Below, one piece after another: positions 26,087-36,774 of a DNA stretch of 49,445 nt. Each line of letters begins with the position of its first letter. Position 1 is the first letter of the stretch. The position numbers and the translations under genes are program-made. The stretch is from Limnobacter sp. (GTDB taxonomy: Bacteria; Pseudomonadota; Gammaproteobacteria; Burkholderiales; Burkholderiaceae_E): contig JAAZBL010000449.1 in NCBI GenBank assembly GCA_012513825.1, positions 1 through 49,445 on the forward strand. The letters are read 5' to 3'. The notes under the pieces were generated by a model. The model ran no database searches. It was given only the letters and a program-made list of their open reading frames with translations, and had not been told where the DNA came from.

Positions 26087-26910
26087 GCGGACCGTCGCAA
26101 ACGCGCGAACGCTTGCGAACGCAGGAGCTGTTGCGCACGCGCGAACTGGTCTTCGGTTACGCGGGGCGCGGCCTGACCTCGCCGATCGACCTCGTCCTGC
26201 ATCGCGGCGAGATCATCGTCGTGCTGGGACCCAACGGATCGGGCAAGAGCACGCTGTTCAGGACCCTGCTCGGTGTGCTGCCGCCATTGCACGGCCGCGT
26301 CGAATGGAGCGGGCGCGAACTGTCGGGCCTGAGCGCGCGCGAACTGGCCATGCAGGTCGCCTGGGTACCGCAGCAGCCTGGCGCCGCCTTCGATTTCACC
26401 GTCGAACAGTATGTGATGCTAGGCCGCCTCGGTCGCCTCGCCGCAGGAGCCTCGCCCGGCAGCGCCGATCGCGAGGCGGTCGCCCAGGTGATCGCGCGGC
26501 TCGGGATCGAGCGCTTTCGCGAGCGCACGCTGTCGCGGATGTCGGGCGGCGAGCGGCAGCTTGCTGCGATTGCCCGCGCGCTCGCCCAGCAGGCCGCCAC
26601 GCTGGTGCTCGACGAGCCGACCGCGAGCCTCGATTTCGGCAACCAGGGACGCGTGCTCGACACGCTGTGCGGACTGTCCGGCGAAGGGCTCGGCATCGTC
26701 TATGCGACGCACGATCCGAACCACGCGCTGCGGGCAGGCAACCGCGCGCTGGTCTACCTGCCGGGCGGACGGACGGACTTCGGGCCGGTCGCCGACATGG
26801 TGGTCCCGGAGCGGCTCTCCAGCGTCTACGGCGTCGAAGTCGAAGCGGCGTACACGGCCGGCGGCCGCGTCGTGCTTTCGCTGGCCGCGGCCGCCGTGCC
26901 CGTGCGGTGA
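26083..26910 (+). CDS. ATP-binding protein of the FecCD/MolBC-type importer
   Basis: The 275-residue ABC ATPase has Walker A GPNGSGKST, Q-loop WVPQQ, signature MSGGERQ, Walker B TLVLDEPTASLD and H-loop ATHD, all in the expected order. The start appears to be TTG at 26083 within TTTGAG, overlapping the permease stop. No ATG occurs before the nucleotide-binding domain, and TTG codons slightly downstream are alternatives. It completes a three-gene importer read from the divergent promoter region near 23.8 kb. It converges on the xdhC/coxI-like gene with 37 bp between stops; GCCTGC/GCAGGC at 26914-26932 is a weak hairpin there. Confidence 0.93.
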   Translation: MSGPSQTRERLRTQELLRTRELVFGYAGRGLTSPIDLVLHRGEIIVVLGPNGSGKSTLFRTLLGVLPPLHGRVEWSGRELSGLSARELAMQVAWVPQQPGAAFDFTVEQYVMLGRLGRLAAGASPGSADREAVAQVIARLGIERFRERTLSRMSGGERQLAAIARALAQQAATLVLDEPTASLDFGNQGRVLDTLCGLSGEGLGIVYATHDPNHALRAGNRALVYLPGGRTDFGPVADMVVPERLSSVYGVEVEAAYTAGGRVVLSLAAAAVPVR

Positions 26911-26947
26911 CGCGCCTGCATGCGTCGCAGGCAGGGTACCCGCACGC

Positions 26948-27943
26948 TCAGACCGCCTGCACCTCGGCTGCGTCGGCCGTCTGCGGCGCCTTCTTCTGCG
27001 TGGGTTCGACGCCGTTCTTGACCGAGACGATCTCGGCCAGGATGGAGACGGCGATCTCGGCCGGGGTATGGCTGCCGATGTGCAGCCCGATCGGCCCGTG
27101 CAGCCGTGCGATCTCGTCGGAGCTCAGGTCGAACAGCGCGAGCCGTTCGCGCCGCTTGTCGTTGTTGCGGCGCGACCCGAGCGCACCGACGTAGAAGGCC
27201 GGCGACTTGAGCGCCTCGATCAGCGCCATGTCGTCGAGCTTCGGGTCGTGCGTCAACGCGACGATCGCCGTGTTGGCGTCGGGCTTGAACTCGGTGACCA
27301 CGTCGTCGGGCATGCCCGGCAGCCAGGTCACCTGCGGCAGCTCGAGCGTCGAGTAATACTCCTCGCGCGGATCGCAGACGAAGACCTGGAAATCGAGCGG
27401 CTTGGCCATTTCGGCCAGCACACGCGACAACTGACCGGCACCGATCATCAGCATCCGGTAGCGCGGCCCGAACACATGGCGCGCGATGCGCCCGTCGAAG
27501 GCGAAGGCTTCGCCGCGCTGCCCGGTCCGGGTCACCGACTCGCCGGACTCGAGGTCGAGCTCGCGCACGACCAGTTCGTGACGCGCCGTGCGCTCGAGCA
27601 CTTCGTCGATCCAGCCGGCGTCCTGGAGCGGCTCCTGCAGCAGGCGCAAGGTGCCGCCGCAGGGCAGCCCGAAGCGGGCGGCTTCTTCCTTGCTCACGCC
27701 ATAGACGACCATCGACGGCCGGTCGACGCGTTCGCCGTGGCGCACCCGTGCGATCAGGTCGTCTTCGACGCAGCCTCCGGACACCGAGCCGACGACCAGC
27801 CCGTCGTCGCGCATGACCAGCAGCGCCCCGGGCGGACGCGGCGCCGAACCCCAGGTTTCGACGACCGTGACCAGCCAGACTCCGCGGCCGGCCTTCAGCC
27901 AGGTTCTTGCCTGTTCGAGGACTTCGCGATCGAGGCTGTCCAT
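26948..27943 (-). CDS. XdhC/CoxI-family molybdoenzyme maturation protein
   Basis: The 331-residue protein has the N-terminal XdhC_CoxI domain (VTVVETWGSAPRPPGALLVM, then GSVSGGCVEDDLIA with its conserved Cys, then FGLPCGGTLRLL). A C-terminal Rossmann domain starts MLMIGAGQLSRVLAEMAKPLDF and contains DPREEY. XdhC binds the molybdenum cofactor and supports its sulfuration and insertion into xanthine-oxidase-family enzymes. ATG at 27943 follows GGAGGGGG, so it was preferred over the ATG at 27964. It is the last gene of the cox-like operon, 10 bp after coxG. Confidence 0.92.
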   Translation of the reverse strand: MDSLDREVLEQARTWLKAGRGVWLVTVVETWGSAPRPPGALLVMRDDGLVVGSVSGGCVEDDLIARVRHGERVDRPSMVVYGVSKEEAARFGLPCGGTLRLLQEPLQDAGWIDEVLERTARHELVVRELDLESGESVTRTGQRGEAFAFDGRIARHVFGPRYRMLMIGAGQLSRVLAEMAKPLDFQVFVCDPREEYYSTLELPQVTWLPGMPDDVVTEFKPDANTAIVALTHDPKLDDMALIEALKSPAFYVGALGSRRNNDKRRERLALFDLSSDEIARLHGPIGLHIGSHTPAEIAVSILAEIVSVKNGVEPTQKKAPQTADAAEVQAV

Positions 27944-27953
27944 GCCCCCTCCT

Positions 27954-28721
27954 TCATCTTGCAACGAACACGATCAACAGCAGGATCAGTGCGGCGAGCA
28001 CGACCCAGAGCAGCCATGGGCGGCTGCCCGCGCGGCTGGCGCGGGCACCGCGGGCCTCGGCCGGGTCGCCGGCGCGGCCGGGTCGGCTCAGGTCCCGGAT
28101 GCCGGTGCCCGACTCGACGCCCAGGTCGCTGGCCGCCTCGGCGGCGCCGGGAATCGTTCCGGTGTCCTGCGCATCCGGCTCGCGATGCGTCGGCGATACC
28201 GGCTGTCTTGCCTGTCCCGGCCCGGTCTCCTGCGCCTCGTCGGGCGAGGCTTCCTGTGCCCCGGGCGAGGCTTCCTGCGCCGGCGCTGCCAGCCGCGCTT
28301 CGAAGGCAGCGAAGAAATCTTCCGCGATCTTGCTGGCTGCCGCGTCGATCAGCCGCGACCCCACCTGTGCCAGCTTACCCCCGACCTGCGCTTTTGCCGA
28401 ATATCCGAGCAGCGTGCCGTCCCCTTCGGGCTTCAGGCTGACATCGGCCGTGCCCTTGCCGAAGCCGGCGACACCGCCCTGGCCGTCGAAGGCGATCGTG
28501 TACGAACTGATCGGCTCGACGTTCTGCAGCTGCAGGCGCCCCTTGAAGCGCGCGTTCACCGGACCGATGCGCAGCGCCATCGTCGCGAGGAATTCGTTGT
28601 CGCCGGTCTGCTCGAGCGATTCGCAGCCCTTGATGCAGTCCTTCAACGTCTCAGGATCGTTCAGCGCCGCCCAGGTCGCTTCGGGGGAGGCAGGAATCAG
28701 TCTTTCGCCTTGCAGGTTCAT
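27954..28721 (-). CDS. coxG: CoxG-family SRPBCC protein with C-terminal membrane anchor
   Basis: The 255-residue protein has an N-terminal SRPBCC/CoxG domain (about 1-145: MNLQGERLIPASPEATWAAL, then LKDCIKGCESLEQTGDNEF). A flexible Ala/Glu/Pro-rich linker with the repeated unit QEASPGA/QEASPDE follows (about 148-230). The end is a single transmembrane helix (WLLWVVLAALILLLIVFV). CoxG recruits CO dehydrogenase to the membrane in carboxydotrophs. Here it would anchor the CoxSLM enzyme so electrons can enter the quinone pool. Its start overlaps the coxE stop (ATGA, 28718-28721). Confidence 0.9.
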   Translation of the reverse strand: MNLQGERLIPASPEATWAALNDPETLKDCIKGCESLEQTGDNEFLATMALRIGPVNARFKGRLQLQNVEPISSYTIAFDGQGGVAGFGKGTADVSLKPEGDGTLLGYSAKAQVGGKLAQVGSRLIDAAASKIAEDFFAAFEARLAAPAQEASPGAQEASPDEAQETGPGQARQPVSPTHREPDAQDTGTIPGAAEAASDLGVESGTGIRDLSRPGRAGDPAEARGARASRAGSRPWLLWVVLAALILLLIVFVAR

Positions 28722-29920
28722 GTCGGAAGTCCCGTTCTTCGTTCTCGTTGGCCGGCAGCCTGCGGCGGCCTGGACAGCGCCCGCGCCAGGTCGGCGAGAC
28801 TGGCGAGGTTGTGCATCGGCAGCATCCGGTCGACGTGCGGAAGCAGGGCACGCACGCCGGCCGCCCGGGGCTGGAAACCCTCGTAGCGTAGCAGCGGATT
28901 GAGCCAGACGAGTTCGTGCGCGAATCGCGCGAGCCGCGCCGCCTCGTCGGACAACGCACCGTGTTCGTCGCGATCCAGGCCGTCGGTGACCAGCAGCAAC
29001 GCGGCGTTGCCGGTCAGCAGCCTGCGCGCCCAGCGCCGGTTGAAGGTGGCGAGGTTCGACGCGATCCGCGTGCCGCCGTGCCAGTCGCGCACCAGTTCGT
29101 CGGCGCGCTCGATCGCGACGTCGGGGTCGCGGTGACGCAGGCAGCGCGTGATGTCGGTGAGCCGGGTGCCGAAGACCAGCGTGTGCACGCGATGAAGGCG
29201 CTGTGTCAGCCCGTAGGCGTAATGGAGGAACACGCGCGCGTAGCGGTCCATCGAACCCGAGATGTCGATCAGGATCACCAGCGGAGGCGGCTGCCGGCGC
29301 GCGGCCGAGCGCGGCAGTTCGATCGTGTCGGGCGCGCGCGCTGCGCGCCGCAGCGCCCGCCGCAGATCGATTCGACCGCGCGCCGACGGTGTCAGCCGAC
29401 GCACGCGCACCGGGCGCACCGGCAACGGTACGCTCTCGGCCAGCCGCCGCACGATCGCGAATTCGGCGGCCGACATGCCTTCGAAGTCGGCGTGCTGCAG
29501 CCGCTCGCGATCGGAATGGCTGAGCAACGCCTCGATGCTTCGCTGGTCTTCTTCGGACGGCGGGCGAGGCGGCTGCTCGCCCGGAGGCGGGGCCAGCGCT
29601 TCGTCGACCCGGCGCGGCTGCTGGCGCGATGCCGGGGTTCCGGGCTTGCCGGTGACGCGCGGCAGCATCTGCAGCATCAGCCGCTCCAGCAGTTTCGGGT
29701 CGCGCCAGAACGCGGCGAAGGCCGCATCGAAGACCGGCTGCTGTTCGTGGCGCGAGAGCATCACCGCCGACAGCGCCGCATGGACGTCGGCACGCCGTTC
29801 GATTCCGGTCAGCTCGATGGCGGCGATCGCCGCCTGGATCCGATCCGGGCCGACCGGCAGCCCGGCGGCGCGCAGCACCCGGGCGAAATGCACGATGTTG
29901 TCGGCGAAGCGTCCGCTCAC
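28718..29920 (-). CDS. coxE: CoxE-like von Willebrand factor A domain protein
   Basis: The 400-residue protein is a CoxE-family VWA protein. The N-terminal helical region is followed by a Pro-rich stretch (about 110-130), then the VWA domain with a complete MIDAS: DISGSM near residue 218, the distal Thr in GGTRIAS, and the downstream TDGLDRDE acidic motif. With the MoxR AAA+ ATPase CoxD it forms a chaperone pair that matures the Mo/Cu or Mo centre of the Cox enzyme. The start is GTG (29918-29920). A 126-bp gap without recognisable features separates it from coxD. Confidence 0.92.
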   Translation of the reverse strand: MSGRFADNIVHFARVLRAAGLPVGPDRIQAAIAAIELTGIERRADVHAALSAVMLSRHEQQPVFDAAFAAFWRDPKLLERLMLQMLPRVTGKPGTPASRQQPRRVDEALAPPPGEQPPRPPSEEDQRSIEALLSHSDRERLQHADFEGMSAAEFAIVRRLAESVPLPVRPVRVRRLTPSARGRIDLRRALRRAARAPDTIELPRSAARRQPPPLVILIDISGSMDRYARVFLHYAYGLTQRLHRVHTLVFGTRLTDITRCLRHRDPDVAIERADELVRDWHGGTRIASNLATFNRRWARRLLTGNAALLLVTDGLDRDEHGALSDEAARLARFAHELVWLNPLLRYEGFQPRAAGVRALLPHVDRMLPMHNLASLADLARALSRPPQAAGQRERRTGLPT

Positions 29921-30046
29921 GGCCTTGCTCCCGCGCCCTGCGCGCTGCGCATGCTGCGAGCTCCTAGCGTCGTGCGAGCGATTGGCAGACCCGGACGCTC
30001 GCTCGCGCGCAATCCTGGTTCATCCGCGAAGCAGGCCGCACGCGAA

Positions 30047-30979
30047 TCAGGCCGGCTGGCGCTCGAGAATGCCCTCGGCGTGCAGTTCGGCCAGGATCGC
30101 GGCGGCGGCGCCGCCGTCCTCGAAGCGGGCGATGTCGTCCTGGTATTTCAGCAACACGCCCAGCGTGTCGGAGACCGACTGCGGATCCAGCGACATCGCG
30201 TCGATAGCGACCAGCGCGTTGACCCAGTCGATCGTCTCGGCCACGCCGGGGGCCTTGAACAACTCGAGCTGGCGGGCCTTCTGCACGAAGGCCACGACCT
30301 GGCTCGCCAGCCGATCGCCGGCCCCGGGCGCCTTGCGGGCAACGATGTCGAGTTCGCGGGCTGCGTCGGGGTAGTCGACCCACGCGTACAGGCAGCGGCG
30401 CTTCAGCGCGTCGTGGATCTCGCGCGTGCGGTTCGAGGTCAGGATCACGATCGGCGGGTGCTCGGCGCGGATGGTCCCCAGTTCGGGGACCGAAAGCTGC
30501 GCTTCGGCCAGCACTTCGAGCAGGAAGGCCTCGAACGGCTCGTCGGCGCGATCGAGCTCGTCGATCAGCAGCACCGGCGATCTCGGCTGCGTCAATGCCT
30601 GCAGCAGCGGCCGCTCGATCAGCATCTCGCGCGAATACAGCCCGGCGACCAGCCGGTCGCGGTCGGCCTGGTGCAGGGCCTCGGCGATCCGGATCTCGAG
30701 CATCTGCCGCGCGACGTTCCACTCGTAGGCCGCCGACGCGATGTCCAGGCCTTCGTAGCATTGCAGCCGGATCAGCGGGGTGTCGAGCGCGCGCGCAAGC
30801 ACCTTGGCCAGCTCGGTCTTGCCTACGCCGGCCTCGCCCTCGAGCAGCAGCGGCCGGCCGAGCTTCAGGGCCAGGAAGACCGCCGTGGCCAGGCGGCGGC
30901 TGGCCAGGTAGTCGTGGCCGGCCAGCAGCGCGAGGACCTCGTCGACGCTGGCCGGCGACGGTACCGGGTCGGAAGCCAC
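30047..30979 (-). CDS. coxD: CoxD-like MoxR-family AAA+ ATPase
   Basis: The 310-residue AAA+ protein has Walker A GEAGVGKT (48-55), Walker B PVLLIDELDRAD, sensor 1 IVILTSNRTREI and an arginine-finger region KRRCLYAWVDYP. It is of the MoxR type found in cox clusters, where CoxD remodels the apo-enzyme during active-site assembly. The start is GTG (30977-30979), 4 bp after the coxM stop, so coupling is likely. Confidence 0.93.
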   Translation of the reverse strand: MASDPVPSPASVDEVLALLAGHDYLASRRLATAVFLALKLGRPLLLEGEAGVGKTELAKVLARALDTPLIRLQCYEGLDIASAAYEWNVARQMLEIRIAEALHQADRDRLVAGLYSREMLIERPLLQALTQPRSPVLLIDELDRADEPFEAFLLEVLAEAQLSVPELGTIRAEHPPIVILTSNRTREIHDALKRRCLYAWVDYPDAARELDIVARKAPGAGDRLASQVVAFVQKARQLELFKAPGVAETIDWVNALVAIDAMSLDPQSVSDTLGVLLKYQDDIARFEDGGAAAAILAELHAEGILERQPA

Positions 30980-30983
30980 CGGA

Positions 30984-31781
30984 TCAGCCTGCCAGGGCCT
31001 TTTCGACCGCGCGACGGGCCATCACGGTGACCATCGCCGCCCGGTACTCGGCCGAACCGTGCAGGTCGCCGTTGCAACCGGCCGGGTCGATCCGGATGTC
31101 GGCGATCGCGTCGGGTGCGAAGCTGCCATTGAGCGCCTGCTCCATCTCCGGCACGCGGAACACGTGCGAGCGCACGCCGGTCACCGCGACGCGCACGCCC
31201 GAGGGGCCCTGGCTGACCATCACGCCGACCAGTGCGAAGCGCGAGGCCGGCTGCTTGAACTTGACGTAGGCGGCGCGCTGCGGGACCGGGAAGCCGACCG
31301 ACACCACCAGCTCGCCGGGTTCGAGCGCCGTCGTGAACAGGTCGACGAAGAAGTCGTCGGCGGCGATCGACCTGCGGTCGGTCTGCACGGTGGCCCCGAG
31401 CCCGAGCACGGCGGCCGGATAGTCGGCGGCCGGATCGGCATTGGCGATCGACCCGCCGATCGTGCCCATGTTGCGCACCATCTGGTCGCCGATCTCGCCG
31501 GCCAGGTCGGCCAGTGCCGGTATCGCCGCGCGGACTTCGGCCGAGCGCGCGACCTCGGAGTGCCGGGTCATCGCACCGATCTTCAGCGAATCGCCGCTGC
31601 GCTCGATTCCGCGCAGCTCCGGGATGGCCGACAGGTCGACCAGCGTGCTCGCCGAAGCCAGGCGCAGCCGCATCGACTGCACGAGGCTCTGGCCTCCGCC
31701 AAGGTAGCGGGCTTCGTCGGCGGCGGCCGCGGCGACCGCCTGCGACAGTTGTTGCGGACGCTGATACTGGAATTCGTACAT
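30984..31781 (-). CDS. coxM: FAD-binding subunit of a xanthine-oxidase-family enzyme (CoxM-like)
   Basis: The 265-residue flavoprotein carries the two FAD-binding motifs of CoxM/CutM: YLGGGQSLVQSMRLRLA near 26-42 and the TIGGSIANADPAADYPA block near 107-123. The C-terminal CO_deh_flav_C part includes ALNG. It relays electrons from the Fe-S subunit to the quinone pool or another acceptor. A GAGGAGA Shine-Dalgarno sequence precedes the ATG. The S-L-M gene order is the order usual for form II and related enzymes; form I CO dehydrogenase genes are M-S-L. Confidence 0.94.
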   Translation of the reverse strand: MYEFQYQRPQQLSQAVAAAAADEARYLGGGQSLVQSMRLRLASASTLVDLSAIPELRGIERSGDSLKIGAMTRHSEVARSAEVRAAIPALADLAGEIGDQMVRNMGTIGGSIANADPAADYPAAVLGLGATVQTDRRSIAADDFFVDLFTTALEPGELVVSVGFPVPQRAAYVKFKQPASRFALVGVMVSQGPSGVRVAVTGVRSHVFRVPEMEQALNGSFAPDAIADIRIDPAGCNGDLHGSAEYRAAMVTVMARRAVEKALAG

Positions 31782-31805
31782 GTTCTCGTCTCCTCGTCCG
31801 GGTCG

Positions 31806-34163
<2,358 letters not shown>

Positions 34164-34180
34164 GGTCGTCCCCCGAAGCG

Positions 34181-34645
34181 TCAGCCCTGCGCGGCGACCT
34201 TCTCGATCGCGCGCACGATGTTGTGGTAGCCGGTGCAGCGGCAGATGTTTCCTTCGAGGCCTGCCCGGATCTCTTCCTCGGTGGGCTTCGGATTGTCCTG
34301 CAGCAGCTGCACGGCCGACATCACCATGCCCGGCGTGCAGAAGCCGCACTGCAGCGCGTGGCACTCGTGGAAGGCCTGCTGCATCGGGTGCAGCTCGTCG
34401 CCGGGGGCGAGCCCTTCGATCGTCGTGATCTCGGCGCCTTCGGCCTGCACGGCCAGCATCGAGCAGGACTTGACCGCACGGCCGTTCATGTGGACCGTAC
34501 AGGCGCCGCACTGGGCCGTGTCGCAGCCGACGTGCGTGCCGGTGAGCTGCAAGTGCTCGCGGATGAACTGCACCAGCAGTGTCCGGGCGTCGATGCTCGC
34601 CGAGACCTGCTTGCCATTGACCCTCATGGTCACTGTCTGACTCAT
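34181..34645 (-). CDS. coxS: 2x[2Fe-2S] small subunit (CoxS-like)
   Basis: The 154-residue subunit has a plant-ferredoxin-type cluster (Cys41, 46, 49, 61: [13 protein letters not shown]) and an all-helical cluster domain (Cys100, 103, 135, 137: QCGFCTPGM and NICRCTG). It passes electrons from the molybdopterin to FAD in the CoxSLM heterotrimer. It is the first gene of the seven-gene minus-strand operon. A GGGGAGA Shine-Dalgarno sequence lies just upstream of the ATG. The 179-bp region upstream must hold the operon promoter. Confidence 0.96.
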   Translation of the reverse strand: MSQTVTMRVNGKQVSASIDARTLLVQFIREHLQLTGTHVGCDTAQCGACTVHMNGRAVKSCSMLAVQAEGAEITTIEGLAPGDELHPMQQAFHECHALQCGFCTPGMVMSAVQLLQDNPKPTEEEIRAGLEGNICRCTGYHNIVRAIEKVAAQG

Positions 34646-34714
34646 CGCTGTCTCCCCTTGTTCCTTCTACGAAACGGCAAACCCCACCGACGCAGCGCCG
34701 CTTGCGTCGTTGCG

Positions 34715-34729
34715 GCCCATATCATGCCA
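34715..34729 (-). promoter_or_regulatory. Possible sigma-54-like -24/-12 element upstream of coxS
   Basis: Read on the minus strand, TGGCATGATATGGGC has the invariant GG and GC of sigma-54 promoters separated by 10 nt, about 70 nt upstream of the coxS ATG. The TT of the -12 TTGC box is replaced by GG, so the match is partial. The same bases could serve as a sigma-70 -10 (TGATAT). No enhancer-binding regulator is adjacent. Confidence 0.25.
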
Positions 34730-34824
34730 CCTTCGAGCACCGCAATGCTGGCCGCTGCATGCATGTCGGAGCGGTGCGGGCCAACTCGACGTCGGCGGCG
34801 CAGCCCGAAGCGCCCCTCGGGGCT

Positions 34825-36042
34825 TCAGAACGGGCAGGGCATCGCGAGCGTTTCGCAGTCCGTGCACTCCAGGTTCGTCCAGCCCTCGCCGCCAGGCGAG
34901 AGCATCGCCGCGAGCCAGTCGCTGAACGGTGCGCCGGCGCTGCTCTCGGTAAAGAACAGCTCGTCGCGCAAGAGAGTGTGCGTCGTGCCGGCGGCCAGGT
35001 AGGAGCGGAAGTTGTTCGCCTCGCGCTGGCGATCGCGCAGCTCCCTTCGCATCGTTTCCGACCATTCGATGCAGGCGGTGCCCTGTTGGCCGGCCGGGCC
35101 GTGGAGCATCGCGTCGTAGAACAGCATCTGGCTGAGGTCGAGGCTCGTCGTGTACTGGCCGAGGCGGTCGCCGGGGAAGTGGCTGGCCAGCCGGCCGGTC
35201 AGCTCGCTCGTCGGGACATCCGAGGCGTCGCTGCCGAAGACGCGCGGCGACAGCTGGAAGTTCCAGTGGTCGCGACGCAGCTCTTCGAAGCCGGGCGGCA
35301 CGACGCCTTGCGCGGCGTCGGCGAGCATCGCCGCCCTGGCCCTCGGAAAGGTCTCGCGCAGCGCCGGGTAATGGATCGCCGCGCCATAGCCGCCGGCGCT
35401 CGAGCCGGTGACGAGCATCTGCTCGACACTCGGGAAATTGTCGCGGATCCAGCGCAGCACCACCGCGAAATTGTCGGCGCCGCGGTGTTCGATCCTGTAC
35501 GGCTCCCCTGTGAACGGGTCGACGTAGTCCATCGTCTTCGAGCCGCCGTGCACGTCGCCGGTGCAGTAGGGCACGTAGACGTAACTCCAGTCGCGCAGCG
35601 GGTTGCGCGGATCGCTCGCATCGAAGATGCCGCTCAGCGCCCGCGGATCGTCGGACGGAAGGATTTCGGCCTTGTACAGTCCGACGGCGTTCGCGGGCAT
35701 GGCCGAGTGGAGCGGGAACGCGCAGGTGGCGTCGTCCCAGCAGCCGCCGCCGCCCTCGAAGAACACGACCAGCCTGGCCGCGGCGCCGCGCCTGGCCCAA
35801 AAATGGAACGTCGGGTCGGTTCCGGGGTAACCGGAACAGGTCGGTGACAGCATCTTGCCGTCGATCTCGGTGGCGACCGGATCGAAGCGCGTCCAGTCGC
35901 CGGGGGCCGCCGGCAAGGGTTCGGCCACCGGAGGCGTGCCGTCGCCGCCGCTGCCGCCGCAGGCGGCCAGTCCGGCCGACAGCGCGAGCGACGCAAGCGC
36001 CCTGGAAAGAACGACGCGTCGATTCGAAGCGTTCGATTGCAT
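34825..36042 (-). CDS. Pectin-acetylesterase-family (PF03283-like) lipoprotein hydrolase
   Basis: The 405-residue product starts with an Arg-containing signal and a lipobox (GLAAC) followed by a flexible GGSGGDG linker, so it should be a lipoprotein. The alpha/beta hydrolase core shows the pectinacetylesterase-like oxyanion segment VVFFEGGGGCWDDATC, the YVPYCTGDVHGG block, and the nucleophile motif VTGSSAGGYGA. A C-terminal catalytic His may be in THTLL. The same fold occurs in bacterial extracellular esterases with non-pectin substrates, so the ester hydrolysed is unknown. Start ATG 36042 was chosen for the signal peptide; ATG 36066 is an alternative. It diverges from dcd. Confidence 0.78.
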   Translation of the reverse strand: MQSNASNRRVVLSRALASLALSAGLAACGGSGGDGTPPVAEPLPAAPGDWTRFDPVATEIDGKMLSPTCSGYPGTDPTFHFWARRGAAARLVVFFEGGGGCWDDATCAFPLHSAMPANAVGLYKAEILPSDDPRALSGIFDASDPRNPLRDWSYVYVPYCTGDVHGGSKTMDYVDPFTGEPYRIEHRGADNFAVVLRWIRDNFPSVEQMLVTGSSAGGYGAAIHYPALRETFPRARAAMLADAAQGVVPPGFEELRRDHWNFQLSPRVFGSDASDVPTSELTGRLASHFPGDRLGQYTTSLDLSQMLFYDAMLHGPAGQQGTACIEWSETMRRELRDRQREANNFRSYLAAGTTHTLLRDELFFTESSAGAPFSDWLAAMLSPGGEGWTNLECTDCETLAMPCPF

Positions 36043-36157
36043 GACTGCCCCCGCACAGTTGCGCATCTGTCGACTCTTGTTCCCCGAGGCGCAGAAACGC
36101 GCCCGGCTCGGAGAGTGGCACAACTTCGCGGCGCCCGGGAACTGCGTCGCGAGCCGG

Positions 36158-36163
36158 TAGAAT
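36158..36163 (+). promoter_or_regulatory. Candidate -10 element for dcd
   Basis: TAGAAT matches the sigma-70 -10 consensus at 5 of 6 positions, about 35 bp upstream of the dcd ATG. No convincing -35 is present at the correct distance, so confidence is limited. Confidence 0.4.
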
Positions 36164-36197
36164 CAGGGGCTTTTGCCGACCTCCTTCAAGTCCGTAT

Positions 36198-36761
36198 ATG
36201 ACGATCAAGTCCGACAAGTGGATCCGCCGGATGGCAGGCGAGGGGATGATCGAGCCCTTCGAACCCGGGCAGGTGCGTTCCGTCGACGGACGGCGGATCG
36301 TCTCCTACGGCACCTCCAGCTACGGCTACGACGTTCGCTGCGCCGACGAGTTCAAGATCTTCACGAACATCAACTCGACGATCGTCGATCCGAAGGCCTT
36401 CGACGAGAAGTCATTCGTCGACTTCAAGGGCCCGGTGTGCATCATCCCGCCGAACTCGTTTGCGCTCGCGCGCACCGTCGAGTTCTTCAGGATCCCGCGC
36501 AGCGTGCTGACGATCTGCCTGGGCAAGTCGACTTATGCCCGCTGCGGGATCATCGTCAACGTCACGCCGCTCGAGCCGGAGTGGGAAGGCCACGTGACGC
36601 TCGAGTTTTCGAACACCACGCCCTTGCCGGCCAAGATCTATGCCCGCGAAGGCTGCGCGCAAATGCTGTTCCTCGAATCCGACGAGGTCTGCGAGACCTC
36701 GTACAAGGACCGGGGCGGCAAGTACCAGGGGCAGACCGGCGTCACGCTGCCCCGTACGTAG
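36198..36761 (+). CDS. dcd: dCTP deaminase
   Basis: Dcd deaminates dCTP to dUTP, feeding dTTP synthesis. The 187-residue protein aligns along its full length with the family: [13 protein letters not shown], then [20 protein letters not shown], the nucleotide-binding block [42 protein letters not shown] with the catalytic Glu, and a C-terminal [11 protein letters not shown]. It is in the cytoplasm as a homotrimer. It is followed after 13 bp by amn, so the two nucleotide-metabolism genes probably form an operon. Confidence 0.97.
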   Translation: MTIKSDKWIRRMAGEGMIEPFEPGQVRSVDGRRIVSYGTSSYGYDVRCADEFKIFTNINSTIVDPKAFDEKSFVDFKGPVCIIPPNSFALARTVEFFRIPRSVLTICLGKSTYARCGIIVNVTPLEPEWEGHVTLEFSNTTPLPAKIYAREGCAQMLFLESDEVCETSYKDRGGKYQGQTGVTLPRT

Positions 36762-36774
36762 AGCGGCTGCGGAC

